Positions 27,287 through 37,267 of a DNA stretch of 64,000 nucleotides are shown piece after piece. Location: the NCBI GenBank assembly GCA_027030245.1, contig JALVFE010000017.1, forward strand, positions 24,120-88,119. Direction: 5' to 3'. Position 1 is the first letter of the stretch; each line of letters starts with the position of its first letter. Origin of the DNA: Melioribacteraceae bacterium (GTDB lineage Bacteria; Bacteroidota; Ignavibacteria; Ignavibacteriales; Melioribacteraceae). Both the position numbers and the translations under genes were made by a program. Below the pieces are notes generated by a model that was not told the origin of the DNA, did no database searches, and worked only from the letters and a program-made list of their open reading frames with translations.

Positions 27287-28282
27287 TTGAGCGAATCTTA
27301 CAAAAATGCCGGTGTTGACCTAAACGCCGGGGATGAAACCGTAGAAAGAATTAAGAAACATATTAAATCCACTTTTAACGAAAACGTTCTGGCGGGAATA
27401 GGCCACTTCGGAGCATTTTATGAATTGAATACTTCCGGCTATAAAAACCCCGTGCTTGTATCAAGCGTAGACGGAGTCGGCACTAAACTCAAAATCGCAA
27501 TAGAAATGAATGTTCACGATACTATCGGTCAGGATTTGGTAAACCATTGCGTAAACGATATAGCCGTTTGCGGCGCCAAACCCCTTTATTTTATGGATTA
27601 TTTGGCATTCGGAAAATTATACCCTTCAACAGCGGAAGCGATTATCAAGGGATTTTCAATCGCATGTAGGGAAAACGGAATTTCGTTAATAGGCGGCGAG
27701 ACGGCGGAAATGCCGGGAGTTTATGCGGAAACGGATTACGATATTTCCGGAACAATTGTAGGGATCGTGGAAAAGGAAAAAATTTTGGACGGCAAAAACG
27801 TTAAGAGCGGAGATATTTTGATCGGTTTTAAATCAAACGGACTTCACACGAACGGATATTCGCTCGCAAGAAAAGTTTTACTTGAGAAGTTCGCTCTTGA
27901 TGATACGCCGGAAGGTCTGAACATATCTCTCGGGAAAGAACTTTTACGTGTTCACAAATCTTATTTGAAATTAATTCAAGAATTACGCTCTCAAGGCATT
28001 GTAAAAGCCTTTTCGCATATTACGGGCGGCGGAATTTTAGGAAATACCGCTCGGGTTGTTCCGGAACATTTATCGATTAATATCGATTGGAACTCTTGGG
28101 AACAACCACCTATTTTCAAGTTAATACAAAATACGGGAAATATTTCCGGCGATGAAATGAGACGCGTATTTAATTTGGGAATCGGATTAATTGCCATTTG
28201 CGATAAAGAGTATGTGGATGAAGTTGTTTCCGTTTCCAACCAATTAAACGAAGAAAGTTTTATCATCGGCGAAATCGGATAA
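27287..28282 (+). CDS. purM: Phosphoribosylformylglycinamidine cyclo-ligase (AIR synthetase)
   Basis: Fifth step of purine synthesis, closing the imidazole ring of AIR with ATP. The signatures are complete: YKNAGVDLNAGDE, SSVDGVGTKLKIA, LIGGETAEMPGVY, GFKSNGLHTNGYSL and HITGGGILGNTARV. At 331 residues it has normal length. The start is a TTG with GGGG five bases upstream; no ATG fits better. It is first in a plus-strand chain running to prmA. No other pur gene is nearby. Confidence 0.96.
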   Translation: MSESYKNAGVDLNAGDETVERIKKHIKSTFNENVLAGIGHFGAFYELNTSGYKNPVLVSSVDGVGTKLKIAIEMNVHDTIGQDLVNHCVNDIAVCGAKPLYFMDYLAFGKLYPSTAEAIIKGFSIACRENGISLIGGETAEMPGVYAETDYDISGTIVGIVEKEKILDGKNVKSGDILIGFKSNGLHTNGYSLARKVLLEKFALDDTPEGLNISLGKELLRVHKSYLKLIQELRSQGIVKAFSHITGGGILGNTARVVPEHLSINIDWNSWEQPPIFKLIQNTGNISGDEMRRVFNLGIGLIAICDKEYVDEVVSVSNQLNEESFIIGEIG

Positions 28283-28288
28283 AACGGC

Positions 28289-28786
28289 ATGAAAAATTTG
28301 CTGAAAATTTTCTTAATCGGGATATTAATTTCCGCATGCGACGGCGGAATTCAACCCGGAATGGAAGAACCAGGTTTCAGCGGAACTATTTATTTTATCG
28401 GCGAATGGCCAGACAGCGTAAAACGGACGCATATTGTCTTATTCAAAGAACCGTTGTTGGATACTTCCGATTTCAGCGCGGAAAATTTACAATACGTTAG
28501 CAACGAAATTCCTTACGGCGTTAGAGAATACAAATACACAACGCTAAACAATTCACTCTTCGGCGTTATAAAACCCGGCGAATACGGTTACCTTGCCGTT
28601 GCACAATCCACTCTTGAAACAATTTCGCTGAAACGGGAAGACTGGACAATTGCGGGATTGTATTATAATCCCGGAGATTCCACAAAACCGGGAAGACTGA
28701 TAATTCCGGAAAACACATTCTTGCGAAACATTAATATCGTTTGCGATTTTAATCATCCGCCCGTTCAACCGCCCGGAGGGAAATAA
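28289..28786 (+). CDS. Lipoprotein of unknown function
   Basis: A 165-residue protein with a lipoprotein signal (FLIGILISAC, Cys at residue 17). The beta-rich mature domain is of no family I can name, and the tail is Pro-rich. It begins 6 bases after purM and ends 1 base before the TonB-dependent receptor, so it probably works with that receptor at the outer membrane, as surface lipoproteins often do. That role is inferred from position alone. Confidence 0.65.
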   Translation: MKNLLKIFLIGILISACDGGIQPGMEEPGFSGTIYFIGEWPDSVKRTHIVLFKEPLLDTSDFSAENLQYVSNEIPYGVREYKYTTLNNSLFGVIKPGEYGYLAVAQSTLETISLKREDWTIAGLYYNPGDSTKPGRLIIPENTFLRNINIVCDFNHPPVQPPGGK

Positions 28787-28787
28787 A

Positions 28788-30959
28788 ATGAAAACCGGAA
28801 TGAAAATACTTTTTATTTTCCTTTTCGCGCTTCCCGTTGTTGCTTACGCTCAAAAAGGAAGCATAAACGGAAAAGTAACGGATAAAAACGGAGAACCGTT
28901 AATAGGCGTAAATATACTTCTCGAAAACACCAACATTGGAACGGCAACGGATGCGGAAGGAAAATTTATATTAAAATCAATCCCTTACGGTAAATACAAT
29001 CTAATCGCATCCATGATTGGTTACAAAAAGTTCACAAAAAAAATAGAACTGAATAAAAAAATAATTTCCTTGAATATTGTATTGTACGAAACCACAATCT
29101 CTTTTGACGAAGTAGTGGTTACCGCCGGAAAACATTCACAGAAAATTTCGGATTTGCCCGTCAGCGCCGCGGTAATTTCGCCGTATTTTATTTCAAAGAA
29201 AAATTTCATCAAAATGGACGATGTGTTGAGATATGCACCCGGCGTGAACGTTATACTCGATCAAGTAAGCATTCGCGGATCGAGCGGTTACAGTAGGGGC
29301 GCGGGAACACGTGTGCTTGTAGCAATCGACGGGATACCGGCTTTTACCGGCGATACGGGCGAAATCATTTGGGAATTGGTTCCGATAAGCGATTTAAACC
29401 GCGTGGAAATAATTAAAGGAGCAGCCAGTTCGCTTTACGGCTCCAGCGCAATCGGCGGTGTGATAAACATAATCACAAAAGATATTCCAACTAAACCGGT
29501 AACAATGATTAAAAGCCAATTGGGAATTTACGATAAACCTTTTCACAAAGAATGGGATTGGTCGGATAAATACAGAACGTTCAACAACTTCACAATAAGT
29601 CATTCCAATAAATTCGGTAATTTGGGAATAGCGGTTTCGCTTACCCGTTACGAAGATATGAGCTACAGAATGAACGATTGGCAGAACCGTTATTCGGGAT
29701 ATTTCAAAGGATTATATAAATTTTCCGGATCGTCATCACTTTCTTTTATGGCAACCGGTTTTTACCGCGATAAAGCAACATTCGACTATTGGAAAAATTC
29801 AAGGGAAGCTTTAATTCCTTCGCAAAACCAAATCGGGAATATAGTTCACTCGGAAAGGTTTTTGTTCGGTTCCATCTTCAAAAATAAATTTACGAATAGA
29901 TTTAACTTAACCGTTAAATCGAGTTTATACCGATCTTTCTGGAAAGATAAATCGGAAAGCAGTAATTTCTCCGGTTCGAATCAATACAGAATTGAAGGAA
30001 TTACAAATTACAAAGTCACCGGAAAATTATTTTTGGTTTCCGGCGGTGAATTGAATTACGGAACGGTCAACTCGAATATTTTCGGGGATAGAAACTCAAC
30101 CGCGTTTGCGTTTTATTCGCAAGCGGAATACAAACTTTCCGGTCATCTAAAACTTTCAGCCGGTGCGCGTTTCGATTATAACAAACTACACAATCTATCG
30201 CCGGAGTTTTCCTTATCTCCTAAATTGGGCGCAAATTATAAATTAAATCCGAGCACAATTTTAAGAGCAAACATCGGTAAAGGATTCAGAGCTCCCACGC
30301 TTGCCGAAACATTTACATCAACAATTACAAGCGGCATAAAAGTAAAGCCCAATCCGGAATTAAAATCGGAAACAAACTACAACTTCGAAATTGGAATAAA
30401 TAAAAACATCGGTAGAAATATTAATTTGGATTTGGCTCTGTTCAACAACGAATTTTATGATATGATTGAACCCGCTATAGATATTACGGACGGACAAGTA
30501 ACTTTCAACAACCTAACGCGCGCAAGGATTACCGGAGCGGAAATTGTAAGCCAATTCGATTTTCCGGAAATAAATTTCACTTCAACGGTTAATTATACTT
30601 TTCTTTTAACGAAAGATTTGAATAAAAACAAACCTTTAAAATACCGCCCCAAACATACGGCTAACATAAGCGCGGAATACTCTCCCGCTTCTTTTACTTT
30701 CGGATTGGACTTCAGGTATTGGAGTCGCGTTGAAGAAATTGATATGGAACTAGTCGATTTGGGATTAGTTCCCAACGGCGACGAACGCGTTCCGGTTTAC
30801 GTGCTTGATTTAAGAGCCGGATACAATTTCTTTTCGCTCGGTTTCCCCGCAAATTTGTTTCTTACCGCAAACAACGTTTTAAATTACAATTACGTTGAAA
30901 TGATTGGCAACATTTCACCCATAAGAAATATTTCGTTAAATTTAGAACTAATATTTTAA
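28788..30959 (+). CDS. TonB-dependent receptor with carboxypeptidase-like domain
   Basis: A 723-residue outer-membrane transporter. A signal peptide is followed by a CarboxypepD_reg-like domain (GSINGKVTDKNGEPLIGVNI, residues 23-105). A plug domain follows (PVSAAVISPYF...LRYAPGVNV...SIRGSSGYSRG...RVEIIKGAASSLYGSSAIGGVINIITK), then a 22-strand barrel ending in an aromatic residue. The ligand is not evident. The close preceding lipoprotein may be its surface partner. Vitamin and siderophore receptors of this size are common; no riboswitch was seen upstream. Confidence 0.92.
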   Translation: MKTGMKILFIFLFALPVVAYAQKGSINGKVTDKNGEPLIGVNILLENTNIGTATDAEGKFILKSIPYGKYNLIASMIGYKKFTKKIELNKKIISLNIVLYETTISFDEVVVTAGKHSQKISDLPVSAAVISPYFISKKNFIKMDDVLRYAPGVNVILDQVSIRGSSGYSRGAGTRVLVAIDGIPAFTGDTGEIIWELVPISDLNRVEIIKGAASSLYGSSAIGGVINIITKDIPTKPVTMIKSQLGIYDKPFHKEWDWSDKYRTFNNFTISHSNKFGNLGIAVSLTRYEDMSYRMNDWQNRYSGYFKGLYKFSGSSSLSFMATGFYRDKATFDYWKNSREALIPSQNQIGNIVHSERFLFGSIFKNKFTNRFNLTVKSSLYRSFWKDKSESSNFSGSNQYRIEGITNYKVTGKLFLVSGGELNYGTVNSNIFGDRNSTAFAFYSQAEYKLSGHLKLSAGARFDYNKLHNLSPEFSLSPKLGANYKLNPSTILRANIGKGFRAPTLAETFTSTITSGIKVKPNPELKSETNYNFEIGINKNIGRNINLDLALFNNEFYDMIEPAIDITDGQVTFNNLTRARITGAEIVSQFDFPEINFTSTVNYTFLLTKDLNKNKPLKYRPKHTANISAEYSPASFTFGLDFRYWSRVEEIDMELVDLGLVPNGDERVPVYVLDLRAGYNFFSLGFPANLFLTANNVLNYNYVEMIGNISPIRNISLNLELIF

Positions 30960-30986
30960 TCTCAATTCAGTATCAAAGGAAACTTT

Positions 30987-32345
30987 ATGTTTGTTGATTC
31001 TCATGCTCATCTTTTCTATCCTAATTTTAACGGGGAAGTCGATCAAGTAATAGAAAGAGCCAAAACCGCAGGTGTGGATTACATTTTAGTTCCCGCAACC
31101 GATCTCGCATCTTCGGCACAGGCAATAGATTTAGCCGAACAATACGATATGGTTTACGCGGCAGTGGGTGTTCATCCACACGATACTAACGAGTGGGAAG
31201 ATTCACTCATTCCCAAACTTGAAGAAATTGCCAAACACCCGAAAGTTGTTGCCATCGGTGAAATAGGTCTTGATTATTACTATGACTTTTCCCCGAAAGA
31301 AAAACAAATTCATGCTTTCAAAATGCAAATCGATTTGGCGTTAAAACTCAATAAGCCCATAATTGTACATAACCGTCAATCCGATGAAGATATTATGAGT
31401 ATTATCAGAGAATATAAAGACACAAAACTTAAAGCCCATTTCCATTGCTTTGCGGGAAATGCGGACGAAGCAAAAGAGTTGATAGCGATGCGCCATTTTG
31501 TTTCTTTTACTGGAAATATTACTTTCAAAAAAGCAGACGACATAAGAAAGATTGTAAAACAACTAAGCGTTGAAGATATGCTTTTGGAAACCGATTCCCC
31601 GTTTCTTACTCCCGTTCCGTATCGCGGGAAACGGAATGAACCGTCGTATGTTACTTTTATTGCCGAAAAACTTGCGGAATTACATAATTTAAGGATAGAA
31701 GATGTGGCAAGAACAACTTCATACAATGCGTACCGTTTATACGGCATTGGGAAGAAACCACCTTTAAGTTTTACTTATCAAATCGGAAATTCCCTTTACA
31801 TCAACGTTACAAACCGTTGTAATGCCGATTGTGTTTTTTGCGACAGAAAAGGCGAAGCTGTAATTAGCGGTTATAATTTGAAGATGGATAAATCTCAAGA
31901 ACCGCCGGCTTCAAAATATATTGAAGAAATCGGCGATCCCACAAAATATAAGGAAATTGTGTTTTGCGGTTACGGCGAACCTACAATCCGTTGGGAAGTT
32001 GTTAAAGAAATTGCAAAATATGTAAAAGAACACGGCGGCAAAACGAGACTAAACACAGACGGACACGGGAATTATATTAACAAAAGGGATATAACTCCGG
32101 AACTTAAAGGATTAATCGATACCGTTTCCATAAGCTTAAATTCGACCGATCCGCAACAATACGCAAAATTGATGAGAGTCGACCCCAAACTTCATCAAGA
32201 GATGCTCGACTTTGCAAAGAAATCCAAAAAGTATTCAAAAGTTATTATGACAATCGTAGGAATGAACGAGGTTGATACGGAAAAAGCTAAAAAATTCGTT
32301 ACCGAAGAACTTGGCGTAGAATTCAGGGAACGGGTCTATTTCTAA
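30987..32345 (+). CDS. TatD-family hydrolase fused to a radical SAM domain
   Basis: Residues 1 to about 255 are a TatD metal-dependent DNase/hydrolase: HxH at H6/H8 in VDSHAHLF, GEIGLDYYYDFSPKEKQ, HNRQSDED and LLETDSPFLTP. Residues about 265-452 are a radical SAM domain with the [4Fe-4S] motif CNADCVFC (C278, C282, C285), FCGYGEPT and SISLNS. A stand-alone radical SAM protein associated with TatD nucleases is a known family; here both parts are one chain. The substrate of the radical SAM part is unknown. AAAGGAAA precedes the ATG, and it lies between the receptor and dacB. Confidence 0.93.
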   Translation: MFVDSHAHLFYPNFNGEVDQVIERAKTAGVDYILVPATDLASSAQAIDLAEQYDMVYAAVGVHPHDTNEWEDSLIPKLEEIAKHPKVVAIGEIGLDYYYDFSPKEKQIHAFKMQIDLALKLNKPIIVHNRQSDEDIMSIIREYKDTKLKAHFHCFAGNADEAKELIAMRHFVSFTGNITFKKADDIRKIVKQLSVEDMLLETDSPFLTPVPYRGKRNEPSYVTFIAEKLAELHNLRIEDVARTTSYNAYRLYGIGKKPPLSFTYQIGNSLYINVTNRCNADCVFCDRKGEAVISGYNLKMDKSQEPPASKYIEEIGDPTKYKEIVFCGYGEPTIRWEVVKEIAKYVKEHGGKTRLNTDGHGNYINKRDITPELKGLIDTVSISLNSTDPQQYAKLMRVDPKLHQEMLDFAKKSKKYSKVIMTIVGMNEVDTEKAKKFVTEELGVEFRERVYF

Positions 32346-32369
32346 ATAAATTTCAGAGGGGTTACAAAT

Positions 32370-33788
32370 ATGAAAAAGTTCTTGCTTTGGTTATTTCTCT
32401 GCATAACCTTAAACGTAACCGCTCAAAATGAAAATGTAATCAATCAAATTGAAGAAATTCTTTCCGATGATTTTTTTGAATCGACAAACATTTCCATCGA
32501 TATTTACGATTTAACCGCAAACAAACCGGTTTATAAAAAAAACGAAAAACTTTTAATGCATCCCGCATCAAATATGAAAATCCTTACGAGTACAGCGGCT
32601 TTGCTGGCTTTGGACAGTTCATTTACATTTAAAACATCTGCGTATTATTCCGGACTTTTAATGGATTCGATTTGTTACGGCGATTTATACATAGTTGGCG
32701 GCGGCGATCCCGATTTCACTACCGAAGATTTGGATTCGCTAATTAAATCGATAAAAGAATTCGGAATAAGCGAAATCAGAGGGAATCTTTACGGCGACGT
32801 TTCTCTTTTCGATTCTTTGTTTTGGGGCAACGGTTGGATGTGGGACGACGATCCGAGCACCGATTTTCCGTATATGACACCGTTGATTATTAACGATGCC
32901 GCAGTGAAAATTGCTTACGAGCCGAACTTAATTGACAAACCGGTTGTGGTTAAAACCATTCCCGAATCAAAATTTTTCGATATTGAAAATACGTCGGTTA
33001 CGATTATCGAAGATACATCGGATTTAACAATAACAAGGGATTGGATAAACCGCAATAACACAATTATCGTAAAAGGCACGCTTTCATATAAAGCCGAACC
33101 CGATACGGTATCGCTTAATTTGGTTCATCCCGAAAAATATTTTCTTACTTTAACCGAAGAGAGCTTGAGACGAAATAATATCGCTTTCGAAGGATTTCTT
33201 GATACTGCGACGATGCCTTATTTTACTCACCCCATTGCAACATTCGAGAGAAGTTTGGATTCAGTTTTAATAAACTTGAATAAAGAAAGCGACAACCTTA
33301 GCGCCGAAATGTTGTTGAGAGCTCTTGCCTACACTTATTTCGGCAAACCGGCTAAAGCCGAAAACGGATTGAAATTAATTGACAGTTTGGTAATAATGAT
33401 TGGCTTGGATCCGGATGATTATAAATTTGCGGACGGTTCGGGTGTTTCGAGATATAATTTGGTTACAACCGAATTAATTTTAGAAGTATTAAAATTCATT
33501 TATTACAACTATCCGGAAAAATATAAACTTTTATACGAATCGTTTCCCGTTGCGGGCGTGGACGGAACTTTAGAAAAAAGAATGACCAATTCTACTTCTT
33601 TCAATAATGTGCATGCAAAAACCGGTTCGCTTAGCGGCGTCAGCTCTCTTTCTGGTTATCTCACTACTAAAAACAACCATCAGCTTGCATTCTCGATTTT
33701 CATTCAAAATTTTATCGAAAGTTCGAAAGTGCCGCATATAATTCAAGATAAAATATGTGATATATTAACATCTTCAACAATTAAATAA
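32370..33788 (+). CDS. dacB: D-alanyl-D-alanine carboxypeptidase/endopeptidase (PBP4, peptidase S13)
   Basis: A periplasmic peptidoglycan hydrolase with signal peptide LLWLFLCITLNVTAQ. The three penicillin-binding motifs are present: SNMK (S67 nucleophile, K70), SDN near 307 and KTG near 417. It trims or cuts stem-peptide crosslinks in the wall. At 472 residues it has the typical S13 length, including the insert domain between SxxK and SxN. prmA starts 1 base after its stop. Confidence 0.95.
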   Translation: MKKFLLWLFLCITLNVTAQNENVINQIEEILSDDFFESTNISIDIYDLTANKPVYKKNEKLLMHPASNMKILTSTAALLALDSSFTFKTSAYYSGLLMDSICYGDLYIVGGGDPDFTTEDLDSLIKSIKEFGISEIRGNLYGDVSLFDSLFWGNGWMWDDDPSTDFPYMTPLIINDAAVKIAYEPNLIDKPVVVKTIPESKFFDIENTSVTIIEDTSDLTITRDWINRNNTIIVKGTLSYKAEPDTVSLNLVHPEKYFLTLTEESLRRNNIAFEGFLDTATMPYFTHPIATFERSLDSVLINLNKESDNLSAEMLLRALAYTYFGKPAKAENGLKLIDSLVIMIGLDPDDYKFADGSGVSRYNLVTTELILEVLKFIYYNYPEKYKLLYESFPVAGVDGTLEKRMTNSTSFNNVHAKTGSLSGVSSLSGYLTTKNNHQLAFSIFIQNFIESSKVPHIIQDKICDILTSSTIK

Positions 33789-33789
33789 A

Positions 33790-34644
33790 ATGGAAAATTT
33801 CAAAAAATTTATTATTAAATCCGAACCCTTTAATACGGAATTATTAAGCGGAATTCTTTGGGAACTCGATATTCTCGGAATTGAAGAAGAAGACGATTTT
33901 ATTTCCGTTTATTGTAAACAAGAATCTCAATTAACAAAAGAAAAAGTAGCTTCGACTCTTTCAAAACTGAAAAAAGAAAATTTGTTGGAATCATTTCAAA
34001 TTGCGGAAGAAGAAGTAGAGAATAAAAATTGGAACGAGGAATGGGAAAGGAAACAGGAGATAATTAAAATCCCGCCGCGAATTGTAATCCGCCCTTCTTT
34101 CAAAGAGTACTCACCTGCAAACGACGAAATAGTGATAATTATAAATCCCCAAATGTCATTCGGTACCGGGAGACACGAAACAACGAGACTAATGTTGGAA
34201 TTATTACAGAAATACACTCGTCCGGATGATGAAGTTTTGGACGTTGGAAGCGGTACGGGAATTTTGGGAATAGCTGCGGCAAAAATGGGTGCGGGTCGAG
34301 TTCTGGCAATTGATAATGATGAATGGTGTTATATCAATGGTGTTGAAAATGCTAAAATTAACGGTGTTTCCGAAAAAGTAGTAATACAGCATTCGGAAAT
34401 CGCTTCCGTTTCCAACCAAAAATTCGATTTGGTTTTGGCAAACATCAATAAAAACATTTTACTATCGATACAAAAAGAACTCGCCCGCACTGTAAAAGAT
34501 AACACAGGCAGATTAATTCTTTCGGGAATATTGAATTCCGATGAAAAAGAATTAATCGCAACCTTTGAAAACCTATCGTTTAACTTACTCGAAACAAAAA
34601 GATTAAACGAATGGTCTGCATTAGTTTTCGAAAAACGAAATTAA
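33790..34644 (+). CDS. prmA: Ribosomal protein L11 methyltransferase
   Basis: Trimethylates ribosomal protein L11. The diagnostic MSFGTGRHETTRLMLELL block precedes the SAM-binding DVGSGTGILGIAAAKMGA, and a NINKNIL motif follows at the acceptor site. Its 284 residues fit PrmA. It directly follows dacB and overlaps the convergent marR stop by a few bases. Confidence 0.94.
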   Translation: MENFKKFIIKSEPFNTELLSGILWELDILGIEEEDDFISVYCKQESQLTKEKVASTLSKLKKENLLESFQIAEEEVENKNWNEEWERKQEIIKIPPRIVIRPSFKEYSPANDEIVIIINPQMSFGTGRHETTRLMLELLQKYTRPDDEVLDVGSGTGILGIAAAKMGAGRVLAIDNDEWCYINGVENAKINGVSEKVVIQHSEIASVSNQKFDLVLANINKNILLSIQKELARTVKDNTGRLILSGILNSDEKELIATFENLSFNLLETKRLNEWSALVFEKRN

Positions 34645-35069
34645 GAAGCCAGTTTATTCAACAATTTCAGTAATTGCTTCAATTCGTTATCGGACAATTT
34701 GCTTGTAAAACTTTGTAAAGTTTTAACATGCTCTGGGAAAAGTTTCTCGAATTTTTGTTTTCCTTTAGGAGTAATTTCCGCGTTAATAACTCTGCGGTCT
34801 TCCTTCGAAGGATTTCTTCTTACGAGATCTTCCTTTTCCAAATTGTCGATAACACATGTGATATTTGCACCGGTCACATGCATTTGCTCGCTAATTCTTT
34901 TCAAAGGAATACTTCCCTTTTCAGTTAGAATTTCAAGAACGCTAAATTGGGGACTTGTAAGCTTATGAGCATATACTTGTTGAGAGTGAGCTCTCTTAAG
35001 TACTTCGTAAGCTTTGTTCATTGTTTCCCACAATTCAAGCGCTGCTTGAGCTTTTGTTTGTTTAGCCAT
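34641..35069 (-). CDS. MarR-family transcriptional regulator
   Basis: A 142-residue winged-helix regulator. The pattern SPQFSVLEILTEKGSIPLKRISEQMHVTGANITCVIDNLEKEDLVRR is the MarR helix-turn-helix, and DRRVINAEITPKGKQ forms the wing. The C-terminal helix would dimerise. The target is unknown; its neighbours are a metallopeptidase downstream-to-upstream on the same strand and prmA convergently. Its own start is preceded by GGGAGAAAG. Confidence 0.92.
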   Translation of the reverse strand: MAKQTKAQAALELWETMNKAYEVLKRAHSQQVYAHKLTSPQFSVLEILTEKGSIPLKRISEQMHVTGANITCVIDNLEKEDLVRRNPSKEDRRVINAEITPKGKQKFEKLFPEHVKTLQSFTSKLSDNELKQLLKLLNKLAS

Positions 35070-35087
35070 GTTTCTTTCTCCCTTCCA

Positions 35088-35753
35088 TTAGTTAAGAAAT
35101 AAGCCTAATTGATATTTGTGGTTTTTGTAGTCGGGCATTATAGCCTCCACTAGTTTCCAAAAATTATTTGAATGATTCATCTCTTTCAGGTGGCACAATT
35201 CGTGCACAACTACATAATCAATAATTTTACTGTTAAAATACATAAGTTTATAATTAAAAGAAAGGGTTCCGTTGCTGGAACAACTTCCCCATCTGCTTTT
35301 TTGAGCCCTAATTATGACTTTATTGTATAAAAATCCGAATTTACCGGCAAAATATTCAACCCTTTTAGGAATGTATTCTTTTGCTTTACCCTTCAACCAA
35401 GTATTATACAGTTCCCTAATATTTTTATCTTTACTAGACTTTAATAATAATAATTTGTCGTTAAATATCAAAGCTGGTTTTACTAATTCCCTATCGTCTG
35501 TTTTAACTTCCAACTCGTTACCTAAAAAATAAAACTTTTGTAGTTTATTCTGAATATTTTGGTAATTTTTGAGTATAGATTCTTTTTTATTGAACATTAG
35601 TTCTTCGGCGCGGGAAATACTGACGAATCTTGGCACTATTAATTGTATTTCACCGTCCAAGTTTATTTTCAGTCTAACATATTTGGCTCTGTTGCTCTTT
35701 TTAACCGAATATGTTATTTTAGCGCCGTTTATGTTAACACATTTATTATTCAA
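35088..35753 (-). CDS. YgjP-type metallopeptidase (SprT/M48-like, DUF45)
   Basis: A 221-residue predicted zinc metallopeptidase. The HELCH motif begins near residue 184 and is followed by LKEMNHSNNFW, where the third His is the likely third ligand. Upstream, QKSRWGSCSSNGTLSFNYKLM is characteristic of the YgjP/DUF45 family. No signal peptide is visible, so it is likely cytoplasmic. Substrates are unknown. It is 18 bases upstream of marR on the same strand. Confidence 0.9.
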   Translation of the reverse strand: MNNKCVNINGAKITYSVKKSNRAKYVRLKINLDGEIQLIVPRFVSISRAEELMFNKKESILKNYQNIQNKLQKFYFLGNELEVKTDDRELVKPALIFNDKLLLLKSSKDKNIRELYNTWLKGKAKEYIPKRVEYFAGKFGFLYNKVIIRAQKSRWGSCSSNGTLSFNYKLMYFNSKIIDYVVVHELCHLKEMNHSNNFWKLVEAIMPDYKNHKYQLGLFLN

Positions 35754-35845
35754 TTATTACGATATAGTAAAATACAAGTTTGAAATTAAATTTAACTCTT
35801 TTAATTTGAAAGTTCAAGAAGAAACATTATATTTATAAACAATTT

Positions 35846-37267
35846 TTGAGACTGGAAAAATTGACTGATATTCTACAAAAATTAAATAAATTCAACGCTT
35901 TTCACGGTTTACAGTCCGAAAAACCCCTTAAAACACCGAATTTGATGAGTTTTGCAATCGAAATTGAACCAATAAATTTTTATTGTTTGACCCGGGACTT
36001 AAACAAAAAAAACGATTTTTTTTATTGGAGCATTGCCGAACAACAAATCACTTTTCTTGCCTACAATCCTATCTATAATATAAAAGTAAACGGAGAGCAG
36101 AGGGTTGAATTAACGGGCGAGCAAATTAACTCCCTAAAAGAAAATTTTATTAAAAACTGGGAAGAATATGATTTAACCGATATTCCGCTGTTTTTCGGTG
36201 GACTTAAATTCGCTCCCAACCAAAAAAGCGAAGTATGGAAAGACTTTTCGGATTCGGATTGGTTTATCCCAAGATTTTTATTCTTGAATAAAAACGGTAA
36301 ATATTACTTAATTGTAAATTATTTTTACAACGAGATTGGTGAAAGCGGTTTCGAAAATGAATTGCGCGAGATATTGAATACGATAGAAAACTGTAAAACT
36401 TACTCCACAGCTAACGTATTAAACAACGTAAGCATAATAAATTACAAAGAGCATAACAGTTGGAACGAAAAAGTTTTATTGGCGCTCGAAAATATTTCCA
36501 AAGGGGCAATCAAAAAAATTGTGCTTTCCCGCGAAGTTGAATGGGATTTATCCGGTTCGATTAATTTAAGTTCCATTCTTAAAATTTTAGGCGAACGATA
36601 TCCCAAGTGTTACGTTTTTGCTTTCAAAAGAAACGATTCAATTTTTTTCGGTGCTTCCCCCGAAAAGTTGGCGAAAATTTCAAAAGGATGGATTGAAGCC
36701 GATGCTCTCGCCGGTTCTATCTCAAGAGGGAAAACGGATGAAGAGGATAAACGTTTGGAATCCGAATTACTCAACAGCAAAAAAAATCTGCATGAGCAAT
36801 ACGCAGTAGTTGAATTTATAACTTCTTCTTTGGAAAAAATTTCCGATGAAATAATTTATAACGAACAACCCGTTATCCGCAAACTGCCGAACATTCAGCA
36901 TTTATGGACTCCGATACGGGCGAAGATAAAAAATAAAATGCCGTTGTTTTCAATTTTAAAAGAGCTTCATCCAACGCCGGCAATTTGCGGCGCACCTTGG
37001 ATGAATGCGTTAAAATCGATTACGGAAATGGAAGAGCACGACAGAGGCTTGTATGCCGGAATAGTCGGTTGGTTAAGTTTTGAAAACGAAGCGGAATTTG
37101 CCGTTGCAATCAGAACGGCACTTTACAAAGAGAAGAAGATCTTCGCTTACGCAGGCTGCGGAATTGTAGAAGGCTCCGAACCGCAAGAAGAATTTAACGA
37201 GACCGAACTGAAATTAAAACCGATTAAAAATCTCTTCGTTCATGAAAATTCCTATCAATCGCAATAG
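35846..37267 (+). CDS. menF: Isochorismate synthase
   Basis: First committed step of menaquinone synthesis, chorismate to isochorismate. Chorismate-binding blocks are clear: FFGASPEKLAKI, ADALAGSISRGKT, QHLWTPIRAK, LHPTPAICGAP and DRGLYAGIVGW. The length is 473 residues. No ATG is near the start; TTG at 35846 or TTG at 35861 (with GGAAAAA just upstream) are the candidates, and the second may be the real one. It opens the men cluster and overlaps menD by 26 bases. Confidence 0.95.
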   Translation: MRLEKLTDILQKLNKFNAFHGLQSEKPLKTPNLMSFAIEIEPINFYCLTRDLNKKNDFFYWSIAEQQITFLAYNPIYNIKVNGEQRVELTGEQINSLKENFIKNWEEYDLTDIPLFFGGLKFAPNQKSEVWKDFSDSDWFIPRFLFLNKNGKYYLIVNYFYNEIGESGFENELREILNTIENCKTYSTANVLNNVSIINYKEHNSWNEKVLLALENISKGAIKKIVLSREVEWDLSGSINLSSILKILGERYPKCYVFAFKRNDSIFFGASPEKLAKISKGWIEADALAGSISRGKTDEEDKRLESELLNSKKNLHEQYAVVEFITSSLEKISDEIIYNEQPVIRKLPNIQHLWTPIRAKIKNKMPLFSILKELHPTPAICGAPWMNALKSITEMEEHDRGLYAGIVGWLSFENEAEFAVAIRTALYKEKKIFAYAGCGIVEGSEPQEEFNETELKLKPIKNLFVHENSYQSQ

